The notes under the pieces were generated by a model. The model did not search any database, was not told the DNA's origin, and saw nothing but the letters and a program-made list of their open reading frames with translations. The position numbers were made by a program, and so were the translations under genes. This document shows, piece after piece, positions 9,248 through 17,216 of a stretch of 64,000 bases of DNA. Source of the stretch: Polyangium spumosum (GTDB lineage: Bacteria; Myxococcota_A; Polyangia; Polyangiales; Polyangiaceae); assembly GCF_009649845.1 (NCBI RefSeq), contig NZ_WJIE01000003.1, positions 62,001 through 126,000 on the forward strand, written 5' to 3'. The stretch's first letter is position 1; every line of letters begins with the position of its first letter.

Positions 9248-10072
9248 TCAGGCGCGGGAAAGGTGCTTCCGGTCAGGCTCGTCCGTCAGCGCGGCCATGC
9301 CCAGCCGCGCGATCATCCGTGCGTCGAGCGGAGCTCGCTCGAGGGGCGGCACGTGGAGCGTCGAGAGCTCCGACACGGACGTCTCTTCGAGTCGACCGAG
9401 CGTGATCCGCTCGATCCTGGGCGGATCGACGGGGTGAACGGACGCCTCGTAGATCACGGCCTCATGAGTCGCCGGAAACTGGCTGCACAGCAGCTCGCCG
9501 AGAGCGGAGAGTCCACGCCGGATCCGCTCCCTGTCGGAGGGGTCGAATGGACCGAGGTTCCCGATCCCGCCAATCTGACAGAGAATTAGCGACGTGTGGA
9601 TGTCAAATTGACGCGGGCGCGTCAGAAAGCTCGTCGCTTCGAAGACCTGCCAGCCGTCGTGCCCAGGATCGAGCCCAAGATCGGCGATCAAGCAGTCGAG
9701 TGAGGACACACCGGGCAACATGCGCGCAGAGAACCCTTCGCTGCGCGCGCGACGAACGGCCTCGTGCCCGGGAAACGTGAGAAAGCCCGGATGCCCATAG
9801 AAGACCGCGCACACTTGTCGTCCCAGCCGTACCTCGCTCAGGATGCGCTCCACCATGTCGCTATAGATCTGCCTGCGAGGACGTCCATCCAGCGGATACG
9901 GAAGCTGCTCGGCGCGCGGATTCAGGCTGAGCACCCACTGCGAGGCCCAGGGATCGGCGACGACGAACAGCACTCGCTCGGCCTTTTCGATCGCGTGCCT
10001 GGCGGCGATCGTCGTTTGCCCACCCCACTGGATGCCCGTGCCGACCACGAGCAGAGAGCCCTCGTTCCCCAT
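9248..10072 (-). CDS. Borosin-type peptide alpha-N-methyltransferase
   Basis: A 274-residue SAM-dependent enzyme of the tetrapyrrole-methylase fold, as in OphMA and split borosin methyltransferases, which methylate backbone amides of a precursor. Visible signatures: GSLLVVGTGIQWGGQ at the N terminus, LFVVADP, the Arg66-x3-Tyr70 pair in RRQIYSDM, VFYGHPGF with Tyr92, and LPGVSSLDCLIADLGLDPG. In OphMA the equivalent Arg and Tyr residues are catalytic. ATG 10072 starts right at the family N terminus; GTG 10108 is an alternative that overlaps the stop of an upstream broken oxidase gene (GTGA). It lacks a fused core peptide, so the substrate must be separate, consistent with the small gene two places downstream. 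Confidence 0.85.
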   Translation of the reverse strand: MGNEGSLLVVGTGIQWGGQTTIAARHAIEKAERVLFVVADPWASQWVLSLNPRAEQLPYPLDGRPRRQIYSDMVERILSEVRLGRQVCAVFYGHPGFLTFPGHEAVRRARSEGFSARMLPGVSSLDCLIADLGLDPGHDGWQVFEATSFLTRPRQFDIHTSLILCQIGGIGNLGPFDPSDRERIRRGLSALGELLCSQFPATHEAVIYEASVHPVDPPRIERITLGRLEETSVSELSTLHVPPLERAPLDARMIARLGMAALTDEPDRKHLSRA

Positions 10073-10104
10073 GGGTCGGTAGCCCGCCTCATCCGTTCTG
10101 CTGG

Positions 10105-10500
10105 TCACTGGGTTTGCCCCCCGCAGAGAAGCACAACACCAGCATCCGCGATGTCTGTCAAGGCCATCGTTGGGGGCGGCTGCAGGCCGAAGTGCGTCCG
10201 CCGGAGCGCCTCGGCCGTCTCCAGCGCGCCCTCGACCCAACCGTGATTTTGCGAATAGGCTTCGCCGACGACATGGATCGAGATACCCGGCGGCGGGTTG
10301 AGCATTCGCTTGCTGATCCCTCCGGATCCGTACCCCGCGAGCCAGACGTGGTACGCACCCCCGAAAGCCGATCCCTCCCAGTGCTTCGCGATGTATGCTC
10401 GCCCTGCTGGAATGCGAGGCACGCCGTAGAGATCCATGAGCTCGCGCTCGTCCCTCTCCAGCTCTTCTGCAGCGTTTCGCGCGGCAAATCGCTCCACGTC
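10105..10500 (-). pseudogene. C-terminal remnant of a flavin amine oxidase
   Basis: About 130 codons that match only the end of FAD-dependent amine oxidases or amino-acid monooxygenases: a DLYGVPRIP segment, FGGAYHVWLAGYGS, and the terminal FAD-contact block IHVVGEAYSQNHGWVEGALETAEAL. The N-terminal dinucleotide-binding part is absent, and the reading frame begins inside a relic of another gene near 10.5 kb. The stop overlaps a possible GTG start of the methyltransferase, which suggests the oxidase once sat directly upstream of it in the operon. Probably non-functional, though a short peptide from GTG 10497 could be made. Confidence 0.75.
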
Positions 10501-11099
10501 TGAAAGACCCCGTCGATGATATCGCCCGTGTGATCGAGGTGCGGGAAATCCGTGCCAAAAAGCACCTGGTCCTCGCCCGCCCAGCGCAAGACCTCCAGCA
10601 GCCCAGGCTCACCACGTTCGGCGGTGACATAACACTGCCTCCGGAAGTAAATCGACGGCTTTTGCCGGACGTTCTCCGACACCTCGCCGGCGAGCGCGCG
10701 GTACTCCACCTCGTCGAGCTGCCCCAACCAGTACGGCAACCACCCCGCGCCGGCCTCCAGGAACGCGACCTCGAGCCGCGGGTGCCGTTCGAGGATGCCC
10801 GCCTCGAGCAAGGCCAGGAAGGCCATCATCTGCTCCATGGGATGCGAGCAGGCGTGCTGCACAAAGCGGGTGCGGAACCGATCGGCGCCCGCCGTGGAGA
10901 CGCGCGCGTGCGTGCCCTCGTGAATTGCCACCGCGACCTGCTTGCTGATCAGGCCTGCGCCGCGCAGCCGCCTGGGCTCCTCACGGCAAAGGTCGCGCTA
11001 CCAGTCATTGTACGCGCGCGCGAACGCAGCCGCGAGGCCCGCTGCCATCCCATCGACCGCCGTCAGATAGTGCGCGTGCGTCGGGAACAGGACAGGCGA
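10464..11099 (-). pseudogene. Degenerate amidohydrolase, paralogue of the intact copy at 13.7-14.9 kb
   Basis: Broken copy of the TIM-barrel amidohydrolase encoded nearby. The first part (VLFPTHAHYLTAVDG...AFARAYNDW) aligns with LLYPTFAMYLVGIDG...GAYNAW of the intact protein, then hits an in-frame TAG at 10998-11000. After the stop the frame continues as RDLCREEPRRLRGAGLIS and jumps straight to VAVAIHEGTHARV; roughly 60 residues present in the intact protein are missing. Homology then runs through HACSHPMEQMM, WLPYWL and VLFGTDFPHLDH to about LPRETLQK, where sequence of an amine oxidase takes over in another frame. The N-terminal third is absent. Stop, deletion and fusion make it a clear pseudogene. 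Confidence 0.85.
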
Positions 11100-11253
11100 C
11101 GCCTGCCAAGTATAGCGCAAAAAGTTGAGGACATCGGAATCATCCCGGTCGTGGAGACGCCAGAACAGGCTCCAAAGGGGACGTGGCTGTGTTACATCTC
11201 CATGCTGGGCGCAGGGATGTCGAACACATTCTACTGCGCCAGGAGGTGATGAC
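11100..11253. promoter_or_regulatory. Divergent control region between the borosin side and the TOMM precursor
   Basis: This 154-bp stretch lies between the amidohydrolase relic (minus) and the TOMM precursor (plus), so promoters for both directions should be here or inside the relic. On the minus strand there is a TATACT hexamer (11109-11114) that could be a -10 element, but no convincing -35. On the plus strand I see no clear promoter. Confidence 0.3.
11241..11246 (+). promoter_or_regulatory. Strong Shine-Dalgarno of the TOMM precursor
   Basis: AGGAGG sits 7 nt before ATG 11254 and fixes the start of the precursor; the same frame is open further upstream but without a comparable site. Confidence 0.8.
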
Positions 11254-11655
11254 ATGGCGGACGGACACAAGGGCGCCGGCGATGGTTCGCAGCAACCATC
11301 GAAGGCCGTGACGATCGAGGCGTTGCGCACGCTCGAGGAATGGCAGATCGCCTGGACGAAGGCGGTGGCGCTGGTGTGGAGCGACCCGGAAAAGTACGAG
11401 AGCGCGCTGAAGGATAACCCTCGTGAGTTCCTGGCGCAGCATTGCGATTATCATCTGCACCAATCTGCGACCTTGGAGGTGAAGGGCTCGTCGAGCCAGA
11501 ACAGCGAGGCGAAGGGTGAGGATCCCGATGCGGTCCCCCTCCCGGAGGCCCATGTGACCATGTGGCTCCCCAGGCGCCCGAACAACGTACAGGACGCCCC
11601 GCTCGCGCTCGTCGAATACATGCGCGGCCGCAGCTATCCCTGCTTCTGCTGCTGA
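11254..11655 (+). CDS. Putative TOMM precursor peptide with Cys-Phe-Cys-Cys terminus
   Basis: A 133-residue peptide. The middle (residues about 20-75: EALRTLEEWQIAWTKAVALVW, then SDPEKYESALKDNPREFLAQH) has the short helical leader pattern of nitrile-hydratase-like/BMA_0021-type TOMM substrates, with a WxDPxF/Y-like segment before a short hydrophobic region. The last ten residues are RGRSYPCFCC: Ser127, Cys130, Cys132 and Cys133 are candidates for cyclodehydration to oxazoline/thiazoline rings. Only one other cysteine (64) occurs. It is followed 76 bp later by a RiPP radical-SAM gene, and a fused YcaO cyclodehydratase lies 3 kb away. Product and leader cleavage site are not known. Confidence 0.75.
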   Translation: MADGHKGAGDGSQQPSKAVTIEALRTLEEWQIAWTKAVALVWSDPEKYESALKDNPREFLAQHCDYHLHQSATLEVKGSSSQNSEAKGEDPDAVPLPEAHVTMWLPRRPNNVQDAPLALVEYMRGRSYPCFCC

Positions 11656-11719
11656 CAGGATCCCGATGAGTGGTCCATCGACCCGCGCTCCGGGCGATGG
11701 GCCGCTCGCATCATCAGAG

Positions 11720-11725
11720 AGGAGG
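11720..11725 (+). promoter_or_regulatory. Shine-Dalgarno deciding the radical-SAM start
   Basis: AGGAGG ends 6 nt before ATG 11732, making that ATG a better start than the in-frame ATGs at 11666 and 11726. Confidence 0.75.
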
Positions 11726-11731
11726 ATGACG

Positions 11732-13756
11732 ATGGATACCACCCCGAACCCACCGGGCCTCTCGAGCTTCGATGCCGCGCCCATCGAATTCGAATACCTC
11801 CCGCGGCGCCCGGACGCCGTCTTGATCGTCCCTCCCTTCGCGGCGCTCGATTTTCCCCACCTGGGCGTGCACCTCCTCCAGGGCTGCGCGAGAGCGAAGG
11901 GCTTCGAGGTCGCGGTGATTTATGCCGGCATGTTCCTGGCCCGGGAGATCACGCAGCCCGTCTATCACGCGCTCAGCGACGCCGTGACCCTCCACTGGTC
12001 CGGGGGACGGGTCTTCAGCAACATGCTCGGAGAGCGCATCTTCGCCCGCGCTGCCCATGGCGTGCCCCTCCTCGGTCGGCAGGCCGAGGCGAAGCTCTCG
12101 TCGATATGCCTGGAGGCGGGATTCGGGCGCAAGCGATGCGTCATCGATTTCAAAGGACTCGTCGAGCTGGCGACACACGTCGAGGACTGGGCGACGCGCT
12201 TCGCGCGGGCCGTCGCGGAGATTGGCTGTCCCATCGTGGGTTGCACGACCGTCTTCGAGCAAACGGCGTCGAGCATCGCGATCCTGCGGCGGATCAAAGA
12301 GCGCGCGCCCGGGACCACGACCATCATCGGCGGGGCCAATTGCACCGGGGGCATGGCGGAGGGAATCGCCTCGTTGAGCGACGCGATCGATTTTGCCTTC
12401 TCCGGTGAATGCGAGAAGGCCTTCCCCTCCTTCCTCGCCGGCGCGCGCCCGGACGGGCGCGTCGTCGAGGGGGAGGTCTGCATGGACCTCGACGCCTTGC
12501 CGACGCCTGATTACGAAGAATATTATCGGCAGCGCCGCGCCTGCTTCGAGGACGACGCCCTCTCCCGGGGGATGGTCGCGCTCTCCTACGAGAGCAGCCG
12601 GGGCTGCTGGTGGGGCCAGAAGCACCATTGCACCTTCTGCGGCGTGGCCTCGATGCGCTATCGCGAAAAATCGCCCGATCGCGTCATCGGCGAGCTCCAG
12701 GAGCTCCTCGCCAAGCACCCCTCCCGGCGCGTGCACAACGTGGACGACATCATGCCGCACTCCTATTTCAAGAGCGTCCTGCCGCGGCTGCCCGAGGAGC
12801 TGCCGGGCGTGCGGATGTTCTACGAGGAGAAGGCGAACCTCACGCTGGAGAAGGTCGTTCTGCTCCGGAAGGCCGGCGTGGACATCGCCCAGCCGGGGAT
12901 CGAGGCCCTCTCGAGCCCGCTTCTCCGGCGGATGGATAAGGGGACCCTCGCGCGGCACAACGTCGCGCTCCTCCGCTATGCGCGCGCGAGCTACCTGAGC
13001 CTGATCTGGGGCCTGCTCTTCGGGTTCCCGGGCGATCGCGCGGAGGACTACGCGCATTACCTCACGCTCCTGCCCCTGCTCCATCACCTCGAGCCGCCCA
13101 AGATTTTCATGCCTCTCTGCCTGTTCCGCTTCAGCCCGTACTGGAAATACCCAGAGCGTTACGGCATCACGAACCTCCGGCCGGCGGAGGTCTATGGCGA
13201 CATCCTGCCCGAAGGCGCCGACGCGCGGCTCGTCGCGTATTATTTCGACGGGGATTTCTCGAGCGTCGCGGGCCATCATCCCGAGCTCATCGCCGCCATC
13301 GACCGGGAGGTCCGCGCCTGGAATGCGCGCTGGCTTCCCGGGAGGGGTCAATTGCCGCTCCTCTCGGTGAACCGCGCGGGGCTCGATGCGTATCACCTCA
13401 CCGATACGCGCGACCTCCCCGGGGCCGTCGTGGAGCAGCCGCTCACGCGCCGGCAAGCCGCGGCCGTGCTCGTGGGGCGCTCGCGCGAAAACCTCGGGCC
13501 GCTCGCGGACGAGGTGGGCTGGGCCCAGGCCAATAAATACGCAGTGGAGCTCGACGGCTGGCACGTGCCCCTGGCGACGGCTCACCCGGACCTCATCGCC
13601 GAGTTCGAACAAGCCTATGGCCCCGGCGCCGCGCTCCAGGTGGCCATGGAGAACGAGACCACGACGGACAACCTCCTCCGCGTGGATGCATTGCGCCGTA
13701 AAGGGGCGCCTCCCTCACCCATCGAGCCCGCAGAACCGGGCCGCGTTGTCCCATAA
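11732..13756 (+). CDS. RiPP maturation radical SAM protein with B12-binding-like N-terminal domain
   Basis: A 674-residue enzyme of the cobalamin-dependent radical-SAM group that modifies ribosomal peptides, often by C-methylation. Residues about 28-240 look like the B12-binding region (VLIVPPFAALDFPHLGVHLL, IIGGANCTGGMAEG, DFAFSGECEKAFP). The iron-sulfur cysteines are Cys292, Cys300 and Cys303, a CX7CX2C spacing inside GCWWGQKHHCTFCG, as I recall for this RiPP subfamily, unlike classic CX3CX2C. Later hallmarks are HNVDDIMPHSYF, FYEEKANLT, QPGIEALSSPLL and WGLLFGFPGD. The probable substrate is the TOMM precursor immediately upstream, with the borosin precursor as an alternative. Its 3' end overlaps the convergent amidohydrolase gene by 42 bp. 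Confidence 0.9.
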   Translation: MDTTPNPPGLSSFDAAPIEFEYLPRRPDAVLIVPPFAALDFPHLGVHLLQGCARAKGFEVAVIYAGMFLAREITQPVYHALSDAVTLHWSGGRVFSNMLGERIFARAAHGVPLLGRQAEAKLSSICLEAGFGRKRCVIDFKGLVELATHVEDWATRFARAVAEIGCPIVGCTTVFEQTASSIAILRRIKERAPGTTTIIGGANCTGGMAEGIASLSDAIDFAFSGECEKAFPSFLAGARPDGRVVEGEVCMDLDALPTPDYEEYYRQRRACFEDDALSRGMVALSYESSRGCWWGQKHHCTFCGVASMRYREKSPDRVIGELQELLAKHPSRRVHNVDDIMPHSYFKSVLPRLPEELPGVRMFYEEKANLTLEKVVLLRKAGVDIAQPGIEALSSPLLRRMDKGTLARHNVALLRYARASYLSLIWGLLFGFPGDRAEDYAHYLTLLPLLHHLEPPKIFMPLCLFRFSPYWKYPERYGITNLRPAEVYGDILPEGADARLVAYYFDGDFSSVAGHHPELIAAIDREVRAWNARWLPGRGQLPLLSVNRAGLDAYHLTDTRDLPGAVVEQPLTRRQAAAVLVGRSRENLGPLADEVGWAQANKYAVELDGWHVPLATAHPDLIAEFEQAYGPGAALQVAMENETTTDNLLRVDALRRKGAPPSPIEPAEPGRVVP

Positions 13757-14878
13757 CATCTTCCGGAGCGCGTCTCCCGGAATTCGTTCTCGCAGCGCAA
13801 GGGCCCGATCGACGATACGATCGTCGTGATCGAGGTGAGGGAAATCCGTCCCGAAGACGAGGTGCTCTTCGCCGATGTGCCGCAGGACATCCGCCAGATA
13901 GGGCTCCTCGGGTTCGAAGGCCACGAGCCCCTGCCGGCGAAAGTATTCGGAGGGCGGCCGGCGCACGTGCTCCGCGACCTCGTACGCCAGGCTCTTGTAT
14001 TCGATCTCGTCCAGGCGCCACAACCAATAGGGGAGCCAGCCGCAGCCGGACTCGAGGAACGACACGCGTAGCCCCGGATGGCGCTCGAGCACGCCCCCGT
14101 CGATCAAGGCGAGGAGCGCCATCATCTGCTCCATGGGGTGCGAGCACGCGTGCAGGGCGAAGCGCGTATCGAAGCGATCCGCGCCCGCGGCGGGTGAACG
14201 CGCGTGCGTCCCCTCGTGGATGGCGACGGCGATCGAGCGTCTCTCGCACTCCGCCCAGAAAGGCTCATAGGCCGGATGCCCGAGCGTCCTGCCCTGGATG
14301 GGGTTTGGCCGGAGCACCACCACCTTCCACCCGTACGCCGCGACACGATCGAGCTGCGCCACCATCCCGGCGGGGTCGTGCGGGCTGATGAGCCCCACCC
14401 CCAGGAGGCGCGCGTGGTCCCGGCCGCAGAAATCATGAAGCCAGGCATTGTAAGCGCCGGCGAGCTCCGCGGCGAGCCGTGGATCCAGGCCGTCGATGCC
14501 CACCAGGTACATCGCAAACGTGGGATACAGGAGCGCCGCGTCGATACCCGTTCGGTCCATGGCCTCGAGCTGCGCCTCCGGGCTCGCCCCCGCGACCATC
14601 TGCCCGGCTCGCCGATAACTGGTCCAGGCGAGCTCGACGCGCGCTCGCTCCGTGAGCTTGTGCCATACCGGCTCCCCGGCGAGCATGGGCACCGGCAACG
14701 GCGGCAGGAGGCCTTTCTCGCCCAGCCGATGGATCCGCGCGGGCAGCGACTCGGTCGTGGGAATGTCTACCATGTATGGAGCAGAGGCCGCGAGCTCGGG
14801 CGGGAGGTATTTCCTCCACAGATCGATCGGCTCGATCACGTGGCGATCCGCGTCCAGGATCCTGAAACCATCACGCAT
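13715..14878 (-). CDS. Amidohydrolase-family metal-dependent hydrolase (TIM barrel) of the RiPP locus
   Basis: A 387-residue amidohydrolase-2 family protein. Visible elements: FRILDADRHVIEP (the usual HxH is DxH here), DAALLYPTFAMY, ISPHDPAGMVAQLDRV, AIHEGTHAR, HACSHPMEQMMALL, FLESGCGWLPYW and VFGTDFPHLDHDD, which carries the conserved late-strand Asp. Relatives decarboxylate or hydrolyse small substrates; its role here could be trimming or tailoring a peptide side chain. ATG 14878 follows GGAGGCAGGACAGCC and lies 22 bp after the YcaO gene, so the two are likely one operon. A ruined paralogue sits at 10.5-11.1 kb, implying local duplication. Confidence 0.85.
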   Translation of the reverse strand: MRDGFRILDADRHVIEPIDLWRKYLPPELAASAPYMVDIPTTESLPARIHRLGEKGLLPPLPVPMLAGEPVWHKLTERARVELAWTSYRRAGQMVAGASPEAQLEAMDRTGIDAALLYPTFAMYLVGIDGLDPRLAAELAGAYNAWLHDFCGRDHARLLGVGLISPHDPAGMVAQLDRVAAYGWKVVVLRPNPIQGRTLGHPAYEPFWAECERRSIAVAIHEGTHARSPAAGADRFDTRFALHACSHPMEQMMALLALIDGGVLERHPGLRVSFLESGCGWLPYWLWRLDEIEYKSLAYEVAEHVRRPPSEYFRRQGLVAFEPEEPYLADVLRHIGEEHLVFGTDFPHLDHDDRIVDRALALRERIPGDALRKMLWDNAARFCGLDG

Positions 14879-14900
14879 GGCTGTCCTGCCTCCGGCGCGG

Positions 14901-17090
14901 TCACCCCAGGAGGTGCACCGGGTTGATCTCATTCTCCGTGAGCGAACGATTCAGCCAGCCCATGCGGACCGGCACGTCATACAATCGCCCGGCCCCCAGG
15001 CGCGGCCAGTAATGGCGCATTCCCGGGATGATCACCTTGACCACGGAGAGCCCGATGTCGGGCCGGGTCTGGTCGAGCACCAGCGTCTCCAGCCCTGCGC
15101 GCGCGGCCCGGTCCACGCACAGGCGGATATCGGCGCAGAGGTCGTCGCCGCTCTGCACGGCATAGTCGCAGCGACGGCGCAGCGGCGCGGCATCATCGGG
15201 GAGCAGGTAGCCTGGATCGCGCACCGATGCCGCGTCCCAGAGCATGGGCGCGCCCGGCGACGGGTCGAACGTCTGATTGAGCTCCGTGAGCGCCCTCGAA
15301 ATACCAATACGTGCGTCGAAATGACTGCCGAATCCAACACAAAAGCGCCCGTCCGCGGACCTGGCGAGCGCGACGAATGCGAAGATTCCCAGGTCGTGTG
15401 TGAGGTCCAGGACCCAGAGGGGAAAACCGTTGTCTCGATAATGCTCCTCGAATCCGAGGAGAACGGGGTCCTCGAAGCTCTTCAGATCGACCCCCGGCCG
15501 GCGGAGCCGATTGTACCACCACACGGCGACGGCGTCGCGCTCCACGAGCTCCAGAAACCCCTGCAGGATCGCCTCCTCCAGGCAGTTCCCCGCGGCGTTA
15601 CCATTGGAGTTGAACTGGCAGAACTGCTCCTGCGGCGGCAGAGGCACGTTGATGTAGCAATAGGACGTCGGAACGTACCGGCGCCGTTCGTGGGTGAGCG
15701 ACCAGACCGGGGTCCAGTCGATGGGCGTCCGGTCATCCAAGGGCGGCGGGACGACGAGCCGCCTGTCGCGGACCGATGGATTCGTGACGGCACGCGCCGC
15801 GTATTGCGCCGCGCTGAAATGGTCCAGGTCGCGCGGGTGAATGGCCTGGTCTCCGAGCTCGGCGAGGCTCGCGCGGATCCGCGGCTCGTCGCCCTGAAAA
15901 ATGGCGCTGTATCGCTCGAGGCCCTCGCACAGCGCGCTGGCCCGAGCCTGCGCGGGCGTTCGACCCTTGCCCGCGCTCGCCCGGTGGAAATCATCGAACG
16001 ATGGCCCGTCCTCCACGGGCTTCAGCCGGAACGAGGCGCGATAGGCCGTCCCCCGCGGATACTCATGCCCGGGCACCGGCCCGAGGCTGCTGAGCACGCC
16101 GGTGATCGGGCTGATGAGATGCTCCAGGCGCGCGCACGTCTCCTCCGGCGAGACGGCGCGATACCCACCATCCTCGGTGAATCGCCGCGGGCGGCTCTCC
16201 AATACCACCGGCGAGAGAGCGCGCTTCTGCAGGAATTCGGGATCACCACACCCCGCGCATTGCGGCCGCTTCGTCACGGCGTGCTCTGCGATCACGAACC
16301 GCGCGAGGTCGAGGACCAGCAGTTTGTCGCCGACCGGACCGCCCCCCTCCCCGATCCACCGAGCCAGCGCCACGGCCGCGAGCTCCATGGCCGCACGCGC
16401 GCTCGTCGCGAGCCCCACCCGCGGAGCATGGATCGCCGCGCCATTGCCGCGACGCCCCTCGAGAAAACTCTCCACCGGCCGATTCACGCGGAGACGCTGC
16501 GCGAGGCACTCCCAGCAGGCCCCTCCCGGCCGGAAGACGGGCCCGAACCACGGCGCATTGCCGGACGGCTTGACGGGCATCCACGTGATACCGCGGCGCC
16601 ACGCCTCGCGGTTCCACGCGGAGAGCTCCGGATCGAGGTAATCGCCGGTGAGAACGACCCAGATCCCTGCATCCTCCTCCACCGCGACGCCTGCGCCCTT
16701 CAAGGCCTCGACGAGCGGACCGACATCCGCGCCCCCCAGCGCGCGGACGGAGACGGGCGCCGCCGCGAGCCGCTCCGTCACCTGCCGAATCTCCGCGCCG
16801 AGGGATTGCCAGAAACCCATGACCTCCCCCGGGAGCGCAGCCATCTCCTCGGCGATGTAGCCTCGCTGCTCCAGCGTCAGAAGCGCGTAGTAGATCTCGG
16901 GCAGCGAGGCCTGCCCGCGGAGCGCTGCGACCACCTCCCGCTCCGAATGTCGCCCGTCGAGGAGCGGCGCGATCAACGCGTATACGCGCCCCTGCAGCAT
17001 GAACCTTTCCTGCTCGGCGACGAGGAAGACGCGCTCGCCGTCCAGCGGCTCGACGCGGAGGTGGTGCTTGAAGCGCAGGACACGGTTCAT
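14901..17090 (-). CDS. Fused TOMM leader-binding / YcaO cyclodehydratase
   Basis: A 729-residue protein expected to bind a TOMM precursor leader and use ATP to cyclise Cys/Ser/Thr. Residues 1-85 resemble a RiPP recognition element (FLVAEQERFMLQGRVYALIAP, LLDGRHSEREVV, LEQRGYIAEE). Residues about 110-290 are an E1-like scaffold with a zinc tetrad: Cys192/195 in CWEC and Cys278/281 in CAGC. The YcaO domain fills about 310-729 with ATP/Mg motifs ALCEGLERYS and NCLEEAILQGFLELVERDAV. The C terminus is NPVHLLG, not the common PxPxP. No FMN dehydrogenase is visible nearby, so products may stay azolines. ATG 17090 begins at the recognition domain. Confidence 0.9.
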   Translation of the reverse strand: MNRVLRFKHHLRVEPLDGERVFLVAEQERFMLQGRVYALIAPLLDGRHSEREVVAALRGQASLPEIYYALLTLEQRGYIAEEMAALPGEVMGFWQSLGAEIRQVTERLAAAPVSVRALGGADVGPLVEALKGAGVAVEEDAGIWVVLTGDYLDPELSAWNREAWRRGITWMPVKPSGNAPWFGPVFRPGGACWECLAQRLRVNRPVESFLEGRRGNGAAIHAPRVGLATSARAAMELAAVALARWIGEGGGPVGDKLLVLDLARFVIAEHAVTKRPQCAGCGDPEFLQKRALSPVVLESRPRRFTEDGGYRAVSPEETCARLEHLISPITGVLSSLGPVPGHEYPRGTAYRASFRLKPVEDGPSFDDFHRASAGKGRTPAQARASALCEGLERYSAIFQGDEPRIRASLAELGDQAIHPRDLDHFSAAQYAARAVTNPSVRDRRLVVPPPLDDRTPIDWTPVWSLTHERRRYVPTSYCYINVPLPPQEQFCQFNSNGNAAGNCLEEAILQGFLELVERDAVAVWWYNRLRRPGVDLKSFEDPVLLGFEEHYRDNGFPLWVLDLTHDLGIFAFVALARSADGRFCVGFGSHFDARIGISRALTELNQTFDPSPGAPMLWDAASVRDPGYLLPDDAAPLRRRCDYAVQSGDDLCADIRLCVDRAARAGLETLVLDQTRPDIGLSVVKVIIPGMRHYWPRLGAGRLYDVPVRMGWLNRSLTENEINPVHLLG

Positions 17091-17204
17091 CGGCGAATGT
17101 TCGGCCCACGGTACACGCGATCGGGGGCGCTTTCCAGAGGCAGAGCGACGCAGTACGGACTTCCACCCGGCAAGAGATTCGGTACCATGACGCGAGCAAT
17201 CGGA

Positions 17205-17210
17205 AGGAGG
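17205..17210 (+). promoter_or_regulatory. Shine-Dalgarno supporting a TTG start for the S53 peptidase
   Basis: AGGAGG is separated by six bases (ACGAAC) from TTG 17217. The in-frame ATG at 17187 has no such site, so TTG is preferred. Confidence 0.7.
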
Positions 17211-17216
17211 ACGAAC

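Noticed and set aside
10158..10931. 257-codon frame considered as a functional short amidohydrolase
   Set aside because: It lacks the N-terminal half of the barrel, follows an internal deletion and stop, and ends in out-of-frame amine oxidase sequence.
14652..17186. Long open plus-strand frame running from 14.65 kb into the S53 peptidase gene
   Set aside because: It lies opposite the YcaO and amidohydrolase genes, reads as Arg/Pro/Ala-rich antisense, and the peptidase homology begins only after TTG 17217.
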